A stretch of 64,000 nt of DNA from contig NZ_CP015039.1 in NCBI RefSeq assembly GCF_002079305.1, forward strand, positions 1,695,501-1,759,500, read 5' to 3'. This document shows, piece after piece, positions 10,023-19,130 of this stretch (position 1 is the stretch's first letter; the number at the start of each line of letters is the position of its first letter). The translations under genes were made by a program, and so were the position numbers. Below the pieces are notes generated by a model. That model was not told the DNA's origin, made no database searches, and saw nothing but the letters and a program-made list of their open reading frames with translations. The DNA comes from Rhodovulum sp. P5 (GTDB taxonomy: Bacteria; Pseudomonadota; Alphaproteobacteria; Rhodobacterales; Rhodobacteraceae).

Positions 10023-10232
10023 TCAGCCTTTTCTTGCGGGATGCAGGTCGCTGGCCGAAAAGGCCACGCCACGGGCCGCAAGCCAATCGGTGAAATGCGC
10101 CGTCTTGGCCTCAAGCGAACAGGTACCGGTCAGGCACAGGGGATCGGCCGCATAGGCCTCTCGCAACGCGATCTGCCGCTGTGGTGCAAGATGGGCCCAG
10201 GGTGTCAGATCGTCGGTCTTGCTTTCGGACAC
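10023..10232 (-). CDS. Small conserved-looking hypothetical protein
   Basis: A 69-residue soluble protein starting MSESKTDDLTPWAHLAPQRQ. It has two cysteines (DPLCLTGTCSLEAK) and no membrane segment. Its composition is like that of genuine genes here, and it is divergent from trxC, with the trxC promoter between them. I do not recognise the family; a role cannot be stated. Confidence 0.6.
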   Translation of the reverse strand: MSESKTDDLTPWAHLAPQRQIALREAYAADPLCLTGTCSLEAKTAHFTDWLAARGVAFSASDLHPARKG

Positions 10233-10249
10233 GGTGCAACCCTGTGGAC

Positions 10250-10277
10250 TTGCATTACGCCATGGCTTCCATAATAT
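10250..10277 (+). promoter_or_regulatory. Likely sigma-70 type promoter of trxC
   Basis: TTGCAT at 10250-10255 and TAATAT at 10272-10277 are separated by 16 bases, about 35 bases before the trxC ATG. The stretch is clearly AT-richer than its surroundings. GGGGGA at 10301-10306 is the ribosome-binding site. Confidence 0.5.
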
Positions 10278-10312
10278 ATTCGTGCAAATGAATGTAAATA
10301 GGGGGACGCGCC

Positions 10313-10759
10313 ATGAGCGCCGGTCTCAAACTCATCTGCCACGACTGCGACACCGCCAATCGGGTCCCGGCCGACAAGCTGGGCTCTGGCCCCAAATGCG
10401 GCACCTGCGGTGCGAAGCTGACCGATGGCAAGGTGCATGACATCGCCTTCAAGACGATGGAAAAGAGCGTCAAGTCGGACGACCTGCCCCTGATCGTGGA
10501 CTTCTGGGCGGCGTGGTGTGGCCCCTGCCGGATGATGGCGCCGCAATTCGCACAGGCCGCCAAGACCCTTGCCCCCCATGTCCGCTTTGCCAAGGTCGAT
10601 ACCCAGTCCAATCCGGACGCCACGGTGCGCTACAACATCCGGGGCATTCCCCTTCTGATCCTGTTCGACAAGGGCCGTGAAGTCGCCCGGCTGACCGGCG
10701 CGCGCCCCGCGGTCGATATCGAGGCGTTTGTCCGCACGCACGTCGCCCAGACCGCTTGA
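10313..10759 (+). CDS. trxC: Thioredoxin 2 (zinc-binding thioredoxin TrxC)
   Basis: This is a cytoplasmic disulfide reductase. The 148-residue protein has the TrxC-specific N-terminal zinc motif, with cysteines at 9, 12, 29 and 32 (CHDC and CGTC). A thioredoxin fold follows, with active site WCGPCR (Cys69, Cys72) and the cis-proline RGIPLL segment. E. coli TrxC has the same length and layout and belongs to the oxidative-stress response. It lies just upstream of tRNA-Ala on the same strand. Confidence 0.95.
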   Translation: MSAGLKLICHDCDTANRVPADKLGSGPKCGTCGAKLTDGKVHDIAFKTMEKSVKSDDLPLIVDFWAAWCGPCRMMAPQFAQAAKTLAPHVRFAKVDTQSNPDATVRYNIRGIPLLILFDKGREVARLTGARPAVDIEAFVRTHVAQTA

Positions 10760-10794
10760 CAACACCTGCCCGATGGGTCAAACGACCTCGCACC

Positions 10795-10875
<81 letters not shown>

Positions 10876-10952
10876 TCCTAAAGCCTTGAATTTCAAGTAA
10901 AGTGCTGACAGGAAAGGGTTTTCCGAAGCCACTGTTGCGGTAAGGTGTTACA

Positions 10953-12719
10953 GTGAGCAAGATCGTGAAAGCCTCAGGTCACACCCGACTCTACCGCCGC
11001 GGCGCTGTCTATTACCACCGCGCAACCGTCCCGAATGACATCCGGGATACCTACGGAAAGCGCGAAGAAACCTTCAGCCTGCACACGAGGGACCACCCGG
11101 AAGCCCTCAGGCGGGTCAGGGTGGCCGCTGTCGATGTGGACCGGAGGTTTGACGCCCACCGGCGACAGGTGGCGGCGGAGCGCCGGAAAGCGGTTTCAGA
11201 GCTTGCGCCCGAGCAAATCAAGCGGATCAAGGCGGAATACTTCCGGTTTCGTCTGGAGGAGGACGAGGACGTCAGGCTCAGCGGGTTCGAGGAGACCGGA
11301 ACCGCCTGCCCGGTTCCCGAGGAACAGCACGACCCAAGGCCCAGTTTCGACGAATACGAGGAACTGGGGCACGACATCGACGCGGTGAACCGCGCAAACT
11401 ATGCCCGGGGGAAGCGAGACGCATTCTTCCGGGGGGAGGCCGAAGAAGTCCTGACCTGGGGCGGGATCGACATCCGGCTTGCCGAGGACTCGCCGTCCTG
11501 GTCCCCTCTCGTCAGGGCGTTGCAGGAGGCGGCGATACAGGCGGCTGAGGCCATCCAGCGCCGCAACAAGGGGGACGTGGTCGAGACACCCGAAGCCGCC
11601 CCAAGGGAGCCCCTGAGCGCCCCCAAGGGCAAACCGCTGTCGGCCCTGTTCGAGGACCGCAAGGCCGAAGCCGACCGCGCGAACCAGTGGACCGCGAAGC
11701 TCTCGGATGACTACGAAAGCTGGATCGGGCTCTTTCTGGAAACCGCCGGAGACCGCCCCATCCTCGACTACACAAAGCAGGACGCCCGGGACTTCAAGAC
11801 CCTGCTGGTCGGGCTGCCAAGCAACCGGCAGAAGCACCCGGAAACACGGGGGCGCCCGGCGAAAGAGCAAGTCGAGGTGGCGAAGCGGATGGGCCTGCCC
11901 CTTCTCAGCGTGACAACGGTCAACAAGGCGCTGAGCCGCTTGCAGGCCACTTGGAAATGGGCCGACAAGCAGATGGACGAAGACGTGTCCGACATCTTCG
12001 GCCCGATGAAGCTGAACGTCCAGATCGCGCCCCGGGATCAACGCGACCCGCTCAGCCCAGCGCAGCTACAAAAGGTCTTTCACGGCCCCCTGTTCACGGG
12101 CTGCGAGTCGGAACGGCGGCGCTCCCGGTCTGGGAAGACGAACATGAGCCATACGCATTGGTACTGGCTCCCCATGCTGGGCCTCTATTCCGGCGCCCGC
12201 CTGAATGAGCTTTGCCAACTCCGCGTGGACGATGTCTGCGAGGATGGCGGCGTCCGGTATCTGTCTATCTCGGAGGACGGGGAACACCAGCGCGTCAAGA
12301 ACCACAAGACACGGGACGTGCCGCTGCACCCCAGCATCCTCGAACTTGGCTTCTGGGACTACCTTGCCGCACGGCGGGCAGCCAAGGACCTCATGCTTTT
12401 CCCGGCGCTGGAGCGAGACAGCAAGGGGTACTACTCAAGCCAGCCGTCCAAGGATTTCGCCCGCTACCTGAAGCAGGTGGAGGCCAAGACGGACAAGACC
12501 TCGTTCCATTCCCTACGGCACAACTTCAAGGATGCCTGCCTGAACAGCGGCGTTCCGTCAGAGATTGCCGATATTCTACAGGGGCACGCACCGGGCGGCA
12601 TGGCGGGCCGCTACGGGAACCGAAAGGTTCACCTTGGGACACTGGCGGAGCACATCGCGAAGGTTGCCTATCCCGAGGTGGACTTGAGCAAGATCAAGCG
12701 GTTCCACGGGCTGCCCTGA
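10953..12719 (+). CDS. Phage-type tyrosine recombinase (integrase)
   Basis: The integrase of the tRNA-Ala element, 588 residues. The N-terminus (YRRGAVYYHRATVPNDIRD) is the short DNA-binding domain common in alphaproteobacterial island integrases. A long charged middle and a core-binding region lead to the catalytic domain with Arg416 (SGARLNEL), His519 and Arg522 (HSLRH), His545 (LQGHAPG) and the nucleophile Tyr554 (GRYGN). All key residues are present, so it may be active. The start is GTG at 10953. It lies immediately inside attL. Confidence 0.95.
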   Translation: MSKIVKASGHTRLYRRGAVYYHRATVPNDIRDTYGKREETFSLHTRDHPEALRRVRVAAVDVDRRFDAHRRQVAAERRKAVSELAPEQIKRIKAEYFRFRLEEDEDVRLSGFEETGTACPVPEEQHDPRPSFDEYEELGHDIDAVNRANYARGKRDAFFRGEAEEVLTWGGIDIRLAEDSPSWSPLVRALQEAAIQAAEAIQRRNKGDVVETPEAAPREPLSAPKGKPLSALFEDRKAEADRANQWTAKLSDDYESWIGLFLETAGDRPILDYTKQDARDFKTLLVGLPSNRQKHPETRGRPAKEQVEVAKRMGLPLLSVTTVNKALSRLQATWKWADKQMDEDVSDIFGPMKLNVQIAPRDQRDPLSPAQLQKVFHGPLFTGCESERRRSRSGKTNMSHTHWYWLPMLGLYSGARLNELCQLRVDDVCEDGGVRYLSISEDGEHQRVKNHKTRDVPLHPSILELGFWDYLAARRAAKDLMLFPALERDSKGYYSSQPSKDFARYLKQVEAKTDKTSFHSLRHNFKDACLNSGVPSEIADILQGHAPGGMAGRYGNRKVHLGTLAEHIAKVAYPEVDLSKIKRFHGLP

Positions 12720-13283
12720 GTGCTTTCATCGACGGCGGGTCTTCCCCAATAACAGGCACAGGCGTCCCCTTGGCAATCGTCCGGCGACCCCGGTTGTCGG
12801 CGCGGGGCTCTGACGCGGCGCAATGCACGGAAAATGCGGTTCGCAAAGGCCCGGGCGCACAGGGTCGTGCTCGAAAGTCCTGAAGGTGGGCCTGATGGGC
12901 AAAGCGGCGAGGGCTGGCACCGGGCCCATCTTACCATACCGCACAGGCTCAGAATTTCGCGACCGCAGTGAGAGGGTGATGACAAAGCCGGCCCGTTCCG
13001 GCAATTGACCACCGCCTCGCTCCGCCGCGGCGCGGCCCGTCATTCCAGCCATCCGCTGCGCCTACGAAATCACGCAGCCGGCGCACTGCACATCGCGGGG
13101 TATCGCGAATACCTGACACAAACCATCAGATCACTTGGTCCAGCCCATAGCAGACGTGAAGTCTGGGGAAAAGGTAACAAATTTCATGGGGTTAGCACTG
13201 CGTCAACGGGTGTGAAGATAACCTTGGACATCAGCTCATGATCATGGATAGGCTGTTCCTTGGAGGAAAGTACGAGCTTTTAT
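12720..13283. other. Non-coding stretch between integrase and nucleotidyltransferase gene
   Basis: About 560 bases with no convincing gene. The left part is GC-rich and the right part (from about 13080) is AT-richer, so the composition changes inside the gap. I see no clear terminator or repeat. The promoter of the following two-gene module probably lies in 13140-13260. Confidence 0.6.
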
Positions 13284-13874
13284 ATGCCCATACCTGATTT
13301 TGCAGCCCACGGAGCGTTGCCGCCGTTCATTTCTGGTCACCCAACTATTCCGAACGCACGTTCGCCTTTTTCGGCAACAATGCATGAGGTTGTTGATCGC
13401 TTCTGCACCTCGCCAGAACGCGCAAAACTAATGAAAGGCCTTAATGAATACCGGAAGCACTTGCATTCAGGTGGCTTTGTTTCAGGCTATCAATGGATAG
13501 ACGGCAGCTTCGTAGAAAATGTCGAGATCCTTAGGAAGAAGAGCCCAAGCGACATTGACGTGGTGACGCTCTTTAACAGGCCTGCAGGGTATCAATCCCA
13601 ACCAGAAAATTGGGCGCACGATTACAAGAAATTTATTCACGGCGCTTTCTTCGACACTGTGACAATGAAGCCTACATATTACTGCGATACCTACGCCGTT
13701 GACCTTGATGCCGGATCACGTTCGTTGGTCAGAAACACAACATACTGGTTCGGGCTCTTCAGTGACATGCGCGGCTCAAATTCAAAGAAAGGCATCCTTG
13801 AAATTCCCTTGGTGATGGACCCTATGGAGTTCGCAGCTATCGACCGGGCGATAGGGGTGAGGTTCAATGTCTGA
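13284..13874 (+). CDS. DUF6932-type nucleotidyltransferase-fold protein
   Basis: The 196-residue product has the polymerase-beta-type nucleotidyltransferase signature: GSF at 74-76 (WIDGSFVENVE), then SDID with Asp90 and Asp92 followed by hydrophobics, and a possible third acidic residue near Asp135 or Asp140 (CDTYAVDL). Its N-terminus (MPIPDFAAHGALPPF) matches the IPDF-x-G-x-LPP opening that I associate with the DUF6932 family, which is why I choose ATG 13284 over the TTG at 13260. It would transfer a nucleotide to a protein, RNA or small molecule; the substrate is unknown. The reading frame overlaps the next gene by 8 bases. Base composition is visibly lower in GC than that of core genes. 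Confidence 0.75.
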   Translation: MPIPDFAAHGALPPFISGHPTIPNARSPFSATMHEVVDRFCTSPERAKLMKGLNEYRKHLHSGGFVSGYQWIDGSFVENVEILRKKSPSDIDVVTLFNRPAGYQSQPENWAHDYKKFIHGAFFDTVTMKPTYYCDTYAVDLDAGSRSLVRNTTYWFGLFSDMRGSNSKKGILEIPLVMDPMEFAAIDRAIGVRFNV

Positions 13875-14823
13875 CCTCCTAAGAATTGCTGATCTAGAAA
13901 ATCAGAAGGCTGAGTTGGAAGCGCTTATGAACGAGGCCGAGACAGATGGAGACGTGGTTGGTCGGTTAAACTTCTCGACTCGTTTGGAAGTGGTCACCAC
14001 AGAGATAAGTGCTCTTAGGGAACGCGACCCTCAGGTCGCAGAGGTGTCAATCCTCTTCGATGGCGCCCCCGTGGACGGATCACGCACTATCGACGCTAGA
14101 TTCGCCGCGCAAGCACTCGCCTATTTTCAAGGCATCGTAACTCGCCTTTTCGCATCGAACTTGCGAGGCGAACTTGCGCAACGAGGTAAAATTAAGGGGG
14201 CGGAACTCGCGGCCCTCAACATTCGCGGCGTCGCCACCGGCTCCTTCGGCTTCGTTCTTGAAGAAAAGAATGCATGCCAGACAAGCGCCGTGAAAACGCC
14301 CATCAGGGAATCTCTTGAGCAGGCCACCGCGCTATTTGAGGAGTTTACACAAGAAAATGAGGATGAGTTCCTCATCGATGTTGATGACATTAACCCAAGG
14401 GTCTTTGCCGCTCTTGCAAAGTTTTTCCGCCATCTTGATAAGAACGACGCAGCACTAAAAGCCAATCTTCCAGATCGACAATACAGCTTCGACCGGGCGG
14501 ACATTGAGAGAGCTTTTAGGAGGATATCTGAAACGAACGTCAAGATCGAACCCGTCATTTGGACCGGTACGCTCGTAGGGCTATCGCCAATCAAGAGAAC
14601 CTTCGACTTTAAACGCGATGGTGCCGAAGAGATAATTTCCGGTAAATTCAGCCATCAGGTAAGCCAAGACTACCTGGAAAGGATCGAGAAGAAAGAGGGT
14701 ATAACACTCGGCGATCGCTTTCGCGCCAAAATTGAGGTTGGCACAATCAGAAAGCCTGATGGAACTATAACGGTCAGCTACACGGTTACGGATTTAGAGC
14801 AGGCACCGCCTCAGGGTTCCTAA
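13867..14823 (+). CDS. Unknown partner protein of the nucleotidyltransferase
   Basis: The 318-residue soluble protein opens with a predicted coiled coil (about 1-55, rich in Leu, Glu and Lys). Around residues 57-145 is a block with VSILFDGAPVDGSRTIDARF and then RGVATGSFGFVLEE. I recall similar GSFGFELEE-type segments in uncharacterised proteins but know no function. The C-terminal third (WTGTLVGLSPIKRTFDFKRD) looks like a small beta-rich domain. No signal peptide, membrane segment or HEPN-type R-x4-6-H motif is seen. The 8-base overlap with the upstream gene means translational coupling and suggests a two-component system. Confidence 0.7.
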   Translation: MSDLLRIADLENQKAELEALMNEAETDGDVVGRLNFSTRLEVVTTEISALRERDPQVAEVSILFDGAPVDGSRTIDARFAAQALAYFQGIVTRLFASNLRGELAQRGKIKGAELAALNIRGVATGSFGFVLEEKNACQTSAVKTPIRESLEQATALFEEFTQENEDEFLIDVDDINPRVFAALAKFFRHLDKNDAALKANLPDRQYSFDRADIERAFRRISETNVKIEPVIWTGTLVGLSPIKRTFDFKRDGAEEIISGKFSHQVSQDYLERIEKKEGITLGDRFRAKIEVGTIRKPDGTITVSYTVTDLEQAPPQGS

Positions 14824-15022
14824 ACTTTCAATCCGTTCCGCGCCGTCCTGCGGTCCTAACCTTGCAAACTCCGCTATCTGCGCATTCCCGCCGCTTGGGC
14901 ATAGCACAGCGAATCTCTGATGAAAGATCGAGGCGACGGCCGCCCGTGAGCGATGCGAATGGCAGCTCTTTCATATCTTGGCGAGCCCCTTCGCCCGCGC
15001 AGAGAAGGCCCGGAGTCCACCC

Positions 15023-15361
15023 CTACCTTACGACCCCCTGAGGGTTGCCCCCCATGATCCGATAGACACTGGCCCGCCCGATCCCCAGCCGCCGGGCAAT
15101 CTCGGTCGCGCCGACCCCTTCGGCCCTCAGCTTTCGCACCTCGTCGGCCTTGGCCTGTGCGGTGGGTTTGCGGCCCTTGTATTTCCCCGCGGCCTTCGCC
15201 TTGGCGATGCCCTCCCGCTGCCGCTCAAGCATGATCTCCCGTTCGAACTCAGCGACGCCCCCAAGGACCGTCAACATCAACTTGCCGGTGGGGGTGGCCG
15301 AACTTCGACAAAATCCGGGGGAATCTGCGTGAGCGCGTTCAGCGCAGGTATGGGATTTCAA
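15023..15361 (-). pseudogene. Serine recombinase (resolvase), C-terminal fragment
   Basis: From about 15298 down to 15023 the reverse strand encodes a resolvase C-terminus: TPTGKLMLTVLGGVAEFE, IMLERQREGIAKAKAAGKYKGRKPT and a helix-turn-helix (GVGATEIARRLGIGRASVYR). Residues upstream of TPTGK are unlike any resolvase. The catalytic N-terminus lies on the far side of the IS at 17177-17353 on the same strand. About 65 residues between the two fragments are missing, so the gene is broken. Confidence 0.85.
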
Positions 15362-15401
15362 TAGCTTAAGGCGCGCGAGGTGGGCAGTTCGGCCGAAGTC
15401 G

Positions 15402-17133
15402 TGTAGTTACACGTTATGATGTTTAAGACCCTATGAATGCGCCCAAACGTGCGATATCCTGCATGCCATGTTCACGCGCATCACCGAGAGCGGCGGGCGT
15501 CGCTATCTGCAGATTGTCGAGTCCTTCCGTAACGAGGCGGGCAAGCCCCGGCTGCGCGTCGTGGCCAATCTGGGGCGCGTGGACGGGATGAAGGATGGCC
15601 AGCTCGATGCGCTGATCCGGGGGCTCAGTCGCGCCGCGGGTCGGGTCGAGCCCGAGAAGGCCGAGATCACCTACGAGGCGGCGCGCAGCTATGGCGACGT
15701 CTTTGCCCTGCACGAGTTGTGGAAGGACCTTGGTTTCGATCATGCCCTCGGCCGTGCGCTGCGTTCCGGCAAGCGGAAAGTCGACGTGGAGGCGCTGGTC
15801 CGCGCCATGGTGTTCAATCGGTTGTGCGACCCCACAAGCAAGCTGGGCTGCCTGCGCTGGCTGGAAACGGTCGCCATGCCCGCGATGCCGGACACCGTCA
15901 CGCATCAACATCTGCTCCGCGCCATGGATGCGCTGATGGACCATGCCGAGCGGGTCGAGATGGAACTGGCCAGACAAATCCGTCCGCTGGTCGATCGGGA
16001 CCTGGCCGTGGTCTTCTACGACCTGACCACGGTGCGCATCCATGGCGACGGAGAGGTTGACGACGACCTCCGCGCCTATGGCATGAACAAGGAAACCGGT
16101 GGCATCGCCCGGCAATTCGTGCTCGGCGTCGTGCAAACCGCCGACGGCCTGCCGCTCATGCACACGGTCCACCCCGGCAATGTCGGGGAGACGAAAACCC
16201 TGCAGGGCATGCTGCAGACGGTGTTGCAGCGGTTTCCCGTGCAGCGTGTCATCCTGGTCGCCGACCGTGGCCTGCTCAGCCTTGAAAACATCGACGAACT
16301 GACCGCCCTGGCCGATCAGGACGACCGCAAGCTGGAGTTCATCCTCGCCGTCCCCGCCCGTCGCTATGCCGATCTGGTCGAGACCTTTCGGGGCCTTGCC
16401 TTCGACGAAGGCGGCCTGGCGGAAAGCAATTTTGCCGGCCATCGCCTGATCGTCGCCCATGATCCCGTTCGAGCCGCCGACCAATCCGAACGACGTCGCG
16501 CCCGCATCGCCGAACTTGAAGCCCAGGCCGAAAAGATGGTCGCCAAGCTCGATGCGCAAGACGACGGCCAGACGGCGCGGGGCCGCCGCGCCTCCGACCG
16601 CGGCGCCTATAGCCGCTTCACGCGCGCCGTGGCCGAGGCCGAACTGACCCGGTTCCTCAAGGCAGACCTGCAGGCCGACCGGTTCAGCTACAGCATCGAC
16701 GAAGACGCCGTCGCCCGAGCCGAACTCTTCGACGGCAAGCTCGCCCTGCTGACCAATGCCCCCGACCTGACGCCGACCGCAACCGTGACCCGCTACAAGT
16801 CGCTGGCCGATATCGAACGCGGCTTCCGCGTCCTGAAATCCGATATCGAGATCGCCCCCGTCCACCATCGGCTGCCCGACCGCATCCGCGCCCACGCGCT
16901 GATCTGCTTTCTCGCCCTCGTCCTCTACCGCGTCATGCGCATGCGGCTGAAGGCAAAAGGACATGACGCCAGCCCACGAACCGCCCTCGACATGCTCGCG
17001 CGCATCCACCGCCACGAAGCCCGGATCGCCGACCGAAAGCTCGACGGCCTCACCACCCCGACCCCCGAACAACTGGACCTCTTCGACACCCTGAACCTGC
17101 CAAAACCCGCCTGATCACCCTCGCGTAGTTACA
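15402..17133 (+). mobile_element. IS1634-like insertion sequence (boundaries approximate)
   Basis: It contains one transposase gene. TGTAGTTACACG at 15402-15413 and, read in reverse, TGTAACTACGCG at 17133-17122 form an imperfect 12-bp terminal inverted repeat. No clear target duplication flanks these points, and weaker inverted similarity extends further out on both sides (to about 15355 and 17175), so the true ends may lie there. It sits inside a serine recombinase gene. Confidence 0.6.
15468..17114 (+). CDS. IS1634 family (IS4-type DDE) transposase
   Basis: The 548-residue protein moves the IS by cut-and-paste. It has an N-terminal domain (RYLQIVESFRNEAGKPRLRV), then a DDE core: YDLTTVRIHGD with the first Asp, ILVADRGLLS with the second, and the C-terminal IERGFRVLKSDIEIAPVHHR segment with the catalytic Glu. 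The last block (LPDRIRAHALICFLALVLYR) is typical of IS1634 and IS1549 relatives. It is full length with no stop, so it may be active. Its high GC matches core genes, unlike the module to its left. Confidence 0.92.
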   Translation: MFTRITESGGRRYLQIVESFRNEAGKPRLRVVANLGRVDGMKDGQLDALIRGLSRAAGRVEPEKAEITYEAARSYGDVFALHELWKDLGFDHALGRALRSGKRKVDVEALVRAMVFNRLCDPTSKLGCLRWLETVAMPAMPDTVTHQHLLRAMDALMDHAERVEMELARQIRPLVDRDLAVVFYDLTTVRIHGDGEVDDDLRAYGMNKETGGIARQFVLGVVQTADGLPLMHTVHPGNVGETKTLQGMLQTVLQRFPVQRVILVADRGLLSLENIDELTALADQDDRKLEFILAVPARRYADLVETFRGLAFDEGGLAESNFAGHRLIVAHDPVRAADQSERRRARIAELEAQAEKMVAKLDAQDDGQTARGRRASDRGAYSRFTRAVAEAELTRFLKADLQADRFSYSIDEDAVARAELFDGKLALLTNAPDLTPTATVTRYKSLADIERGFRVLKSDIEIAPVHHRLPDRIRAHALICFLALVLYRVMRMRLKAKGHDASPRTALDMLARIHRHEARIADRKLDGLTTPTPEQLDLFDTLNLPKPA

Positions 17134-17176
17134 TTTTGGCCAATCTCGCCATAACGATATCAATCACTTACGCGTT

Positions 17177-17353
17177 TTACTGGTGAACTTGAGAGGACAG
17201 GGCCTCAGCGAGCTTCTCACGGGCTGTCACGTCCACCGAGGACACCTGCTCCACGAACACCCGGTCGCACCCGGCGGCCTCAAGGTCCCTTTGCTGCCCC
17301 TCAAGGCCCGCCCTCTGGTCCAGCGTCGAAGTCCGGGCATATCCCACCAACAT
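17177..17353 (-). pseudogene. Serine recombinase (resolvase), N-terminal fragment
   Basis: The reverse strand encodes MLVGYARTSTLDQRAGLEGQ, then QRDLEAAGC and VTAREKLAEAL, the catalytic N-terminus of a resolvase/invertase (the catalytic Ser is in YARTS). After AEAL the reading becomes unrelated and stops 5 residues later at 17177. This is the 5' part of the gene whose 3' part lies at 15023-15298. Confidence 0.85.
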
Positions 17354-18597
17354 CGTCTCACCTCCATCAAGACTGTCTCACAAGGTTTAAGACGTTATAG
17401 GCCGCAGCGTCTCAGAAATGAAAGACCATGTTTATGGGACATTCTGCGCCGGGCGGTGAGACGACTCACTAGACCTTGCCCTGTGGGACACTCTGGGGGG
17501 CATCCGGCAGACCCGCCTTTGCCCCGGAGTGTTCACAGGATCGGGGATGGGGAAGGTGGCGAGCGCTGAGCCGTCGCTACGGGGGGGGCCATGGGGGAAA
17601 ACTGGGGGGACGCCCATGCGCATTAAGATGATAGATTTTCTGTGGAAATATCCGATGGGGTGGGGGCGGCCGCAGGATCGCAATTGCTGCCTGCCCTGTG
17701 ACAGTAGAGACGGAGGCCCAGCAGACCATTCATCCCCAAGATACCCTCGGGGACCACTCGGGATGCAAACGAGGGAATGTCCTGTTTGGGGTTGGGGAGG
17801 TGCTGCCCTGACAGATCAGCGTTGCCAACCAAGGGGACTCTCTGGGGAACCCCAAGAACACTTAAGCACCTATAAAAAAACAATAATAACCCTCAGGTTA
17901 CTCTCAGAGACCTCTTTAAGAATCTATAGAAATCTCAAACGGCCCAACCAGCCGTAGGGGATGCAAATTCTAAGTCATTGATAAAGATCCAGTTTCTCAA
18001 GATGCAGGGTGCGGCAAGCCGAATACCCAAACGCCCCCGCGACGCCCGACCTGCGCCGAAGTCTCCTTGAGCATATTTCCACCGCTTGCGGTGCTGTACA
18101 CGCCCCCTATCCAAGCCTTTGAAACCGAAGCGCCTGGCTACGTCTTCCGCGACGTCTTGGGGGCGCTCGATACTGTGGAAACTCCGCCCCTTGGCAGGCC
18201 CGCACGCCCGTGGATTTGCGCCCCACAGGCCAACTCGGGATATCTCGGGCCTCACGATACCAGAGAGTTCCCGGGGGCACTCTTTCGGCCAAATCCCCAT
18301 CCATCCTTACACGAAGGGCCACGGTATATGATCGGCTCCGGTTGGCTTGCAGAGTCCGCTTCCGGCCCTTGATCGGTCAGGAGAGTTTTCTCGGTGAAAG
18401 CGTGGATCGCCACACCGCCATCCTTGGACGCCGCTGGGTGTCTCCCACCGGGTACCGATATGCGTTGCCTTGTTGTTGGTCCGGACATCCGCAGACCTGT
18501 GGATTTGGGGCGCAGGATGGCCTTGCGGCCTCGGGGTAGGCGGAGGGTGCCCGGGGGAACTTGGGGGCACCCAAAGGGCCAAATCTCGGACCGGAGT
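17354..18597. other. Non-coding or decayed region with degenerate G-tract repeats
   Basis: No convincing gene is seen in over 1.2 kb of either strand. The plus strand carries at least five degenerate copies of a motif with two G-runs around an ACTC-like core, for example near 17480, 17585, 17820, 18270 and 18550. Two segments, about 18205-18297 and 18495-18590, share GATTTGGCC and GCAAATCCAC-type blocks on the reverse strand and look like an old duplication. It may be decayed genes or a binding-site region of the element. Confidence 0.45.
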
Positions 18598-18822
18598 TTA
18601 CCGTTCGCGATAGGGCCGGAAGCGCATGTGAGCACCGGAGCTTGACTCTTCGGCGGTCAAACCCGCCCATTTGGAAAGCGGGGCAGGACTGAAACAGGGT
18701 GTCGAGCCGCGAACGAAGGCGACGAGTGTATCGGGCGCATGTCCGTCTTCCAGAAGGTCACGCGAGATCGCACAGGGGCCTTTGCGGGCGGGCCGGTTGA
18801 GGTCGATGGTAATGGAGGTCAT
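18598..18822 (-). CDS. Small hypothetical protein of the integrative element
   Basis: A 74-residue protein starting MTSITIDLNRPARKGPCAIS, with FVRGSTPCFSPAPLSKWA in the middle and ending FRPYRER. The balanced composition and the regular placement of small hydrophobic blocks look like a real protein, and similar small proteins occur in alphaproteobacterial islands as far as I recall. The ATG is at 18820-18822; no strong ribosome-binding site is seen. The function is unknown. Confidence 0.45.
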   Translation of the reverse strand: MTSITIDLNRPARKGPCAISRDLLEDGHAPDTLVAFVRGSTPCFSPAPLSKWAGLTAEESSSGAHMRFRPYRER

Positions 18823-18945
18823 GGGGAAAAGTGATGTTGGGAAGCTGGATGGGCTGGGCAGCTTGTTGGGGGCTGTCCTGAGAAAGCCGCAGCACGCAGA
18901 AAAAAACTGCAAGCGCGGGAAGTCGCTTCAACGAGAAGAGTCTTG

Positions 18946-19092
18946 ATGAATGAAGCGAGCGAGAAGGCGTTTTTCGCCTCTGTAGGGGATACCAATTCAA
19001 CGGGCACCAATGCTGGGCTGCAAACAATGCCCGTCACACCACACAAAGTGTTACAGCGGGCTGACACAAGCAGCAAAACCAGATACCCCTAA
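18946..19092 (+). CDS. Possible 48-residue protein near attR
   Basis: An open frame starting MNEASEKAFFASVGDTNSTG and ending SSKTRYP, with AGAAGAG about 6 bases before the ATG. It would be the last gene before attR, a place where small recombination-directionality proteins can lie, but the sequence is not basic and shows no helix-turn-helix. Short and unsupported otherwise. Confidence 0.25.
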   Translation: MNEASEKAFFASVGDTNSTGTNAGLQTMPVTPHKVLQRADTSSKTRYP

Positions 19093-19130
19093 GCCACTGA
19101 AAATAAATACCGAAACCCACCGCCTGCCGC

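Noticed and set aside
12726..13052. Reverse-strand open frame after the integrase
   Set aside because: Arg, Gly and Pro-rich low-quality sequence without motif or ribosome-binding site.
15317..15371. Tn3-type inverted repeat (GGGGGAATC start, ending TTAAG) at the broken resolvase
   Set aside because: The length and the internal sequence do not match known Tn3 ends well, and no second copy was found.
18821..18946. Plus-strand small frame overlapping the ATG of the 18946 frame
   Set aside because: It lies head to head with the better-looking reverse gene at 18598-18822 and has no supporting feature of its own.
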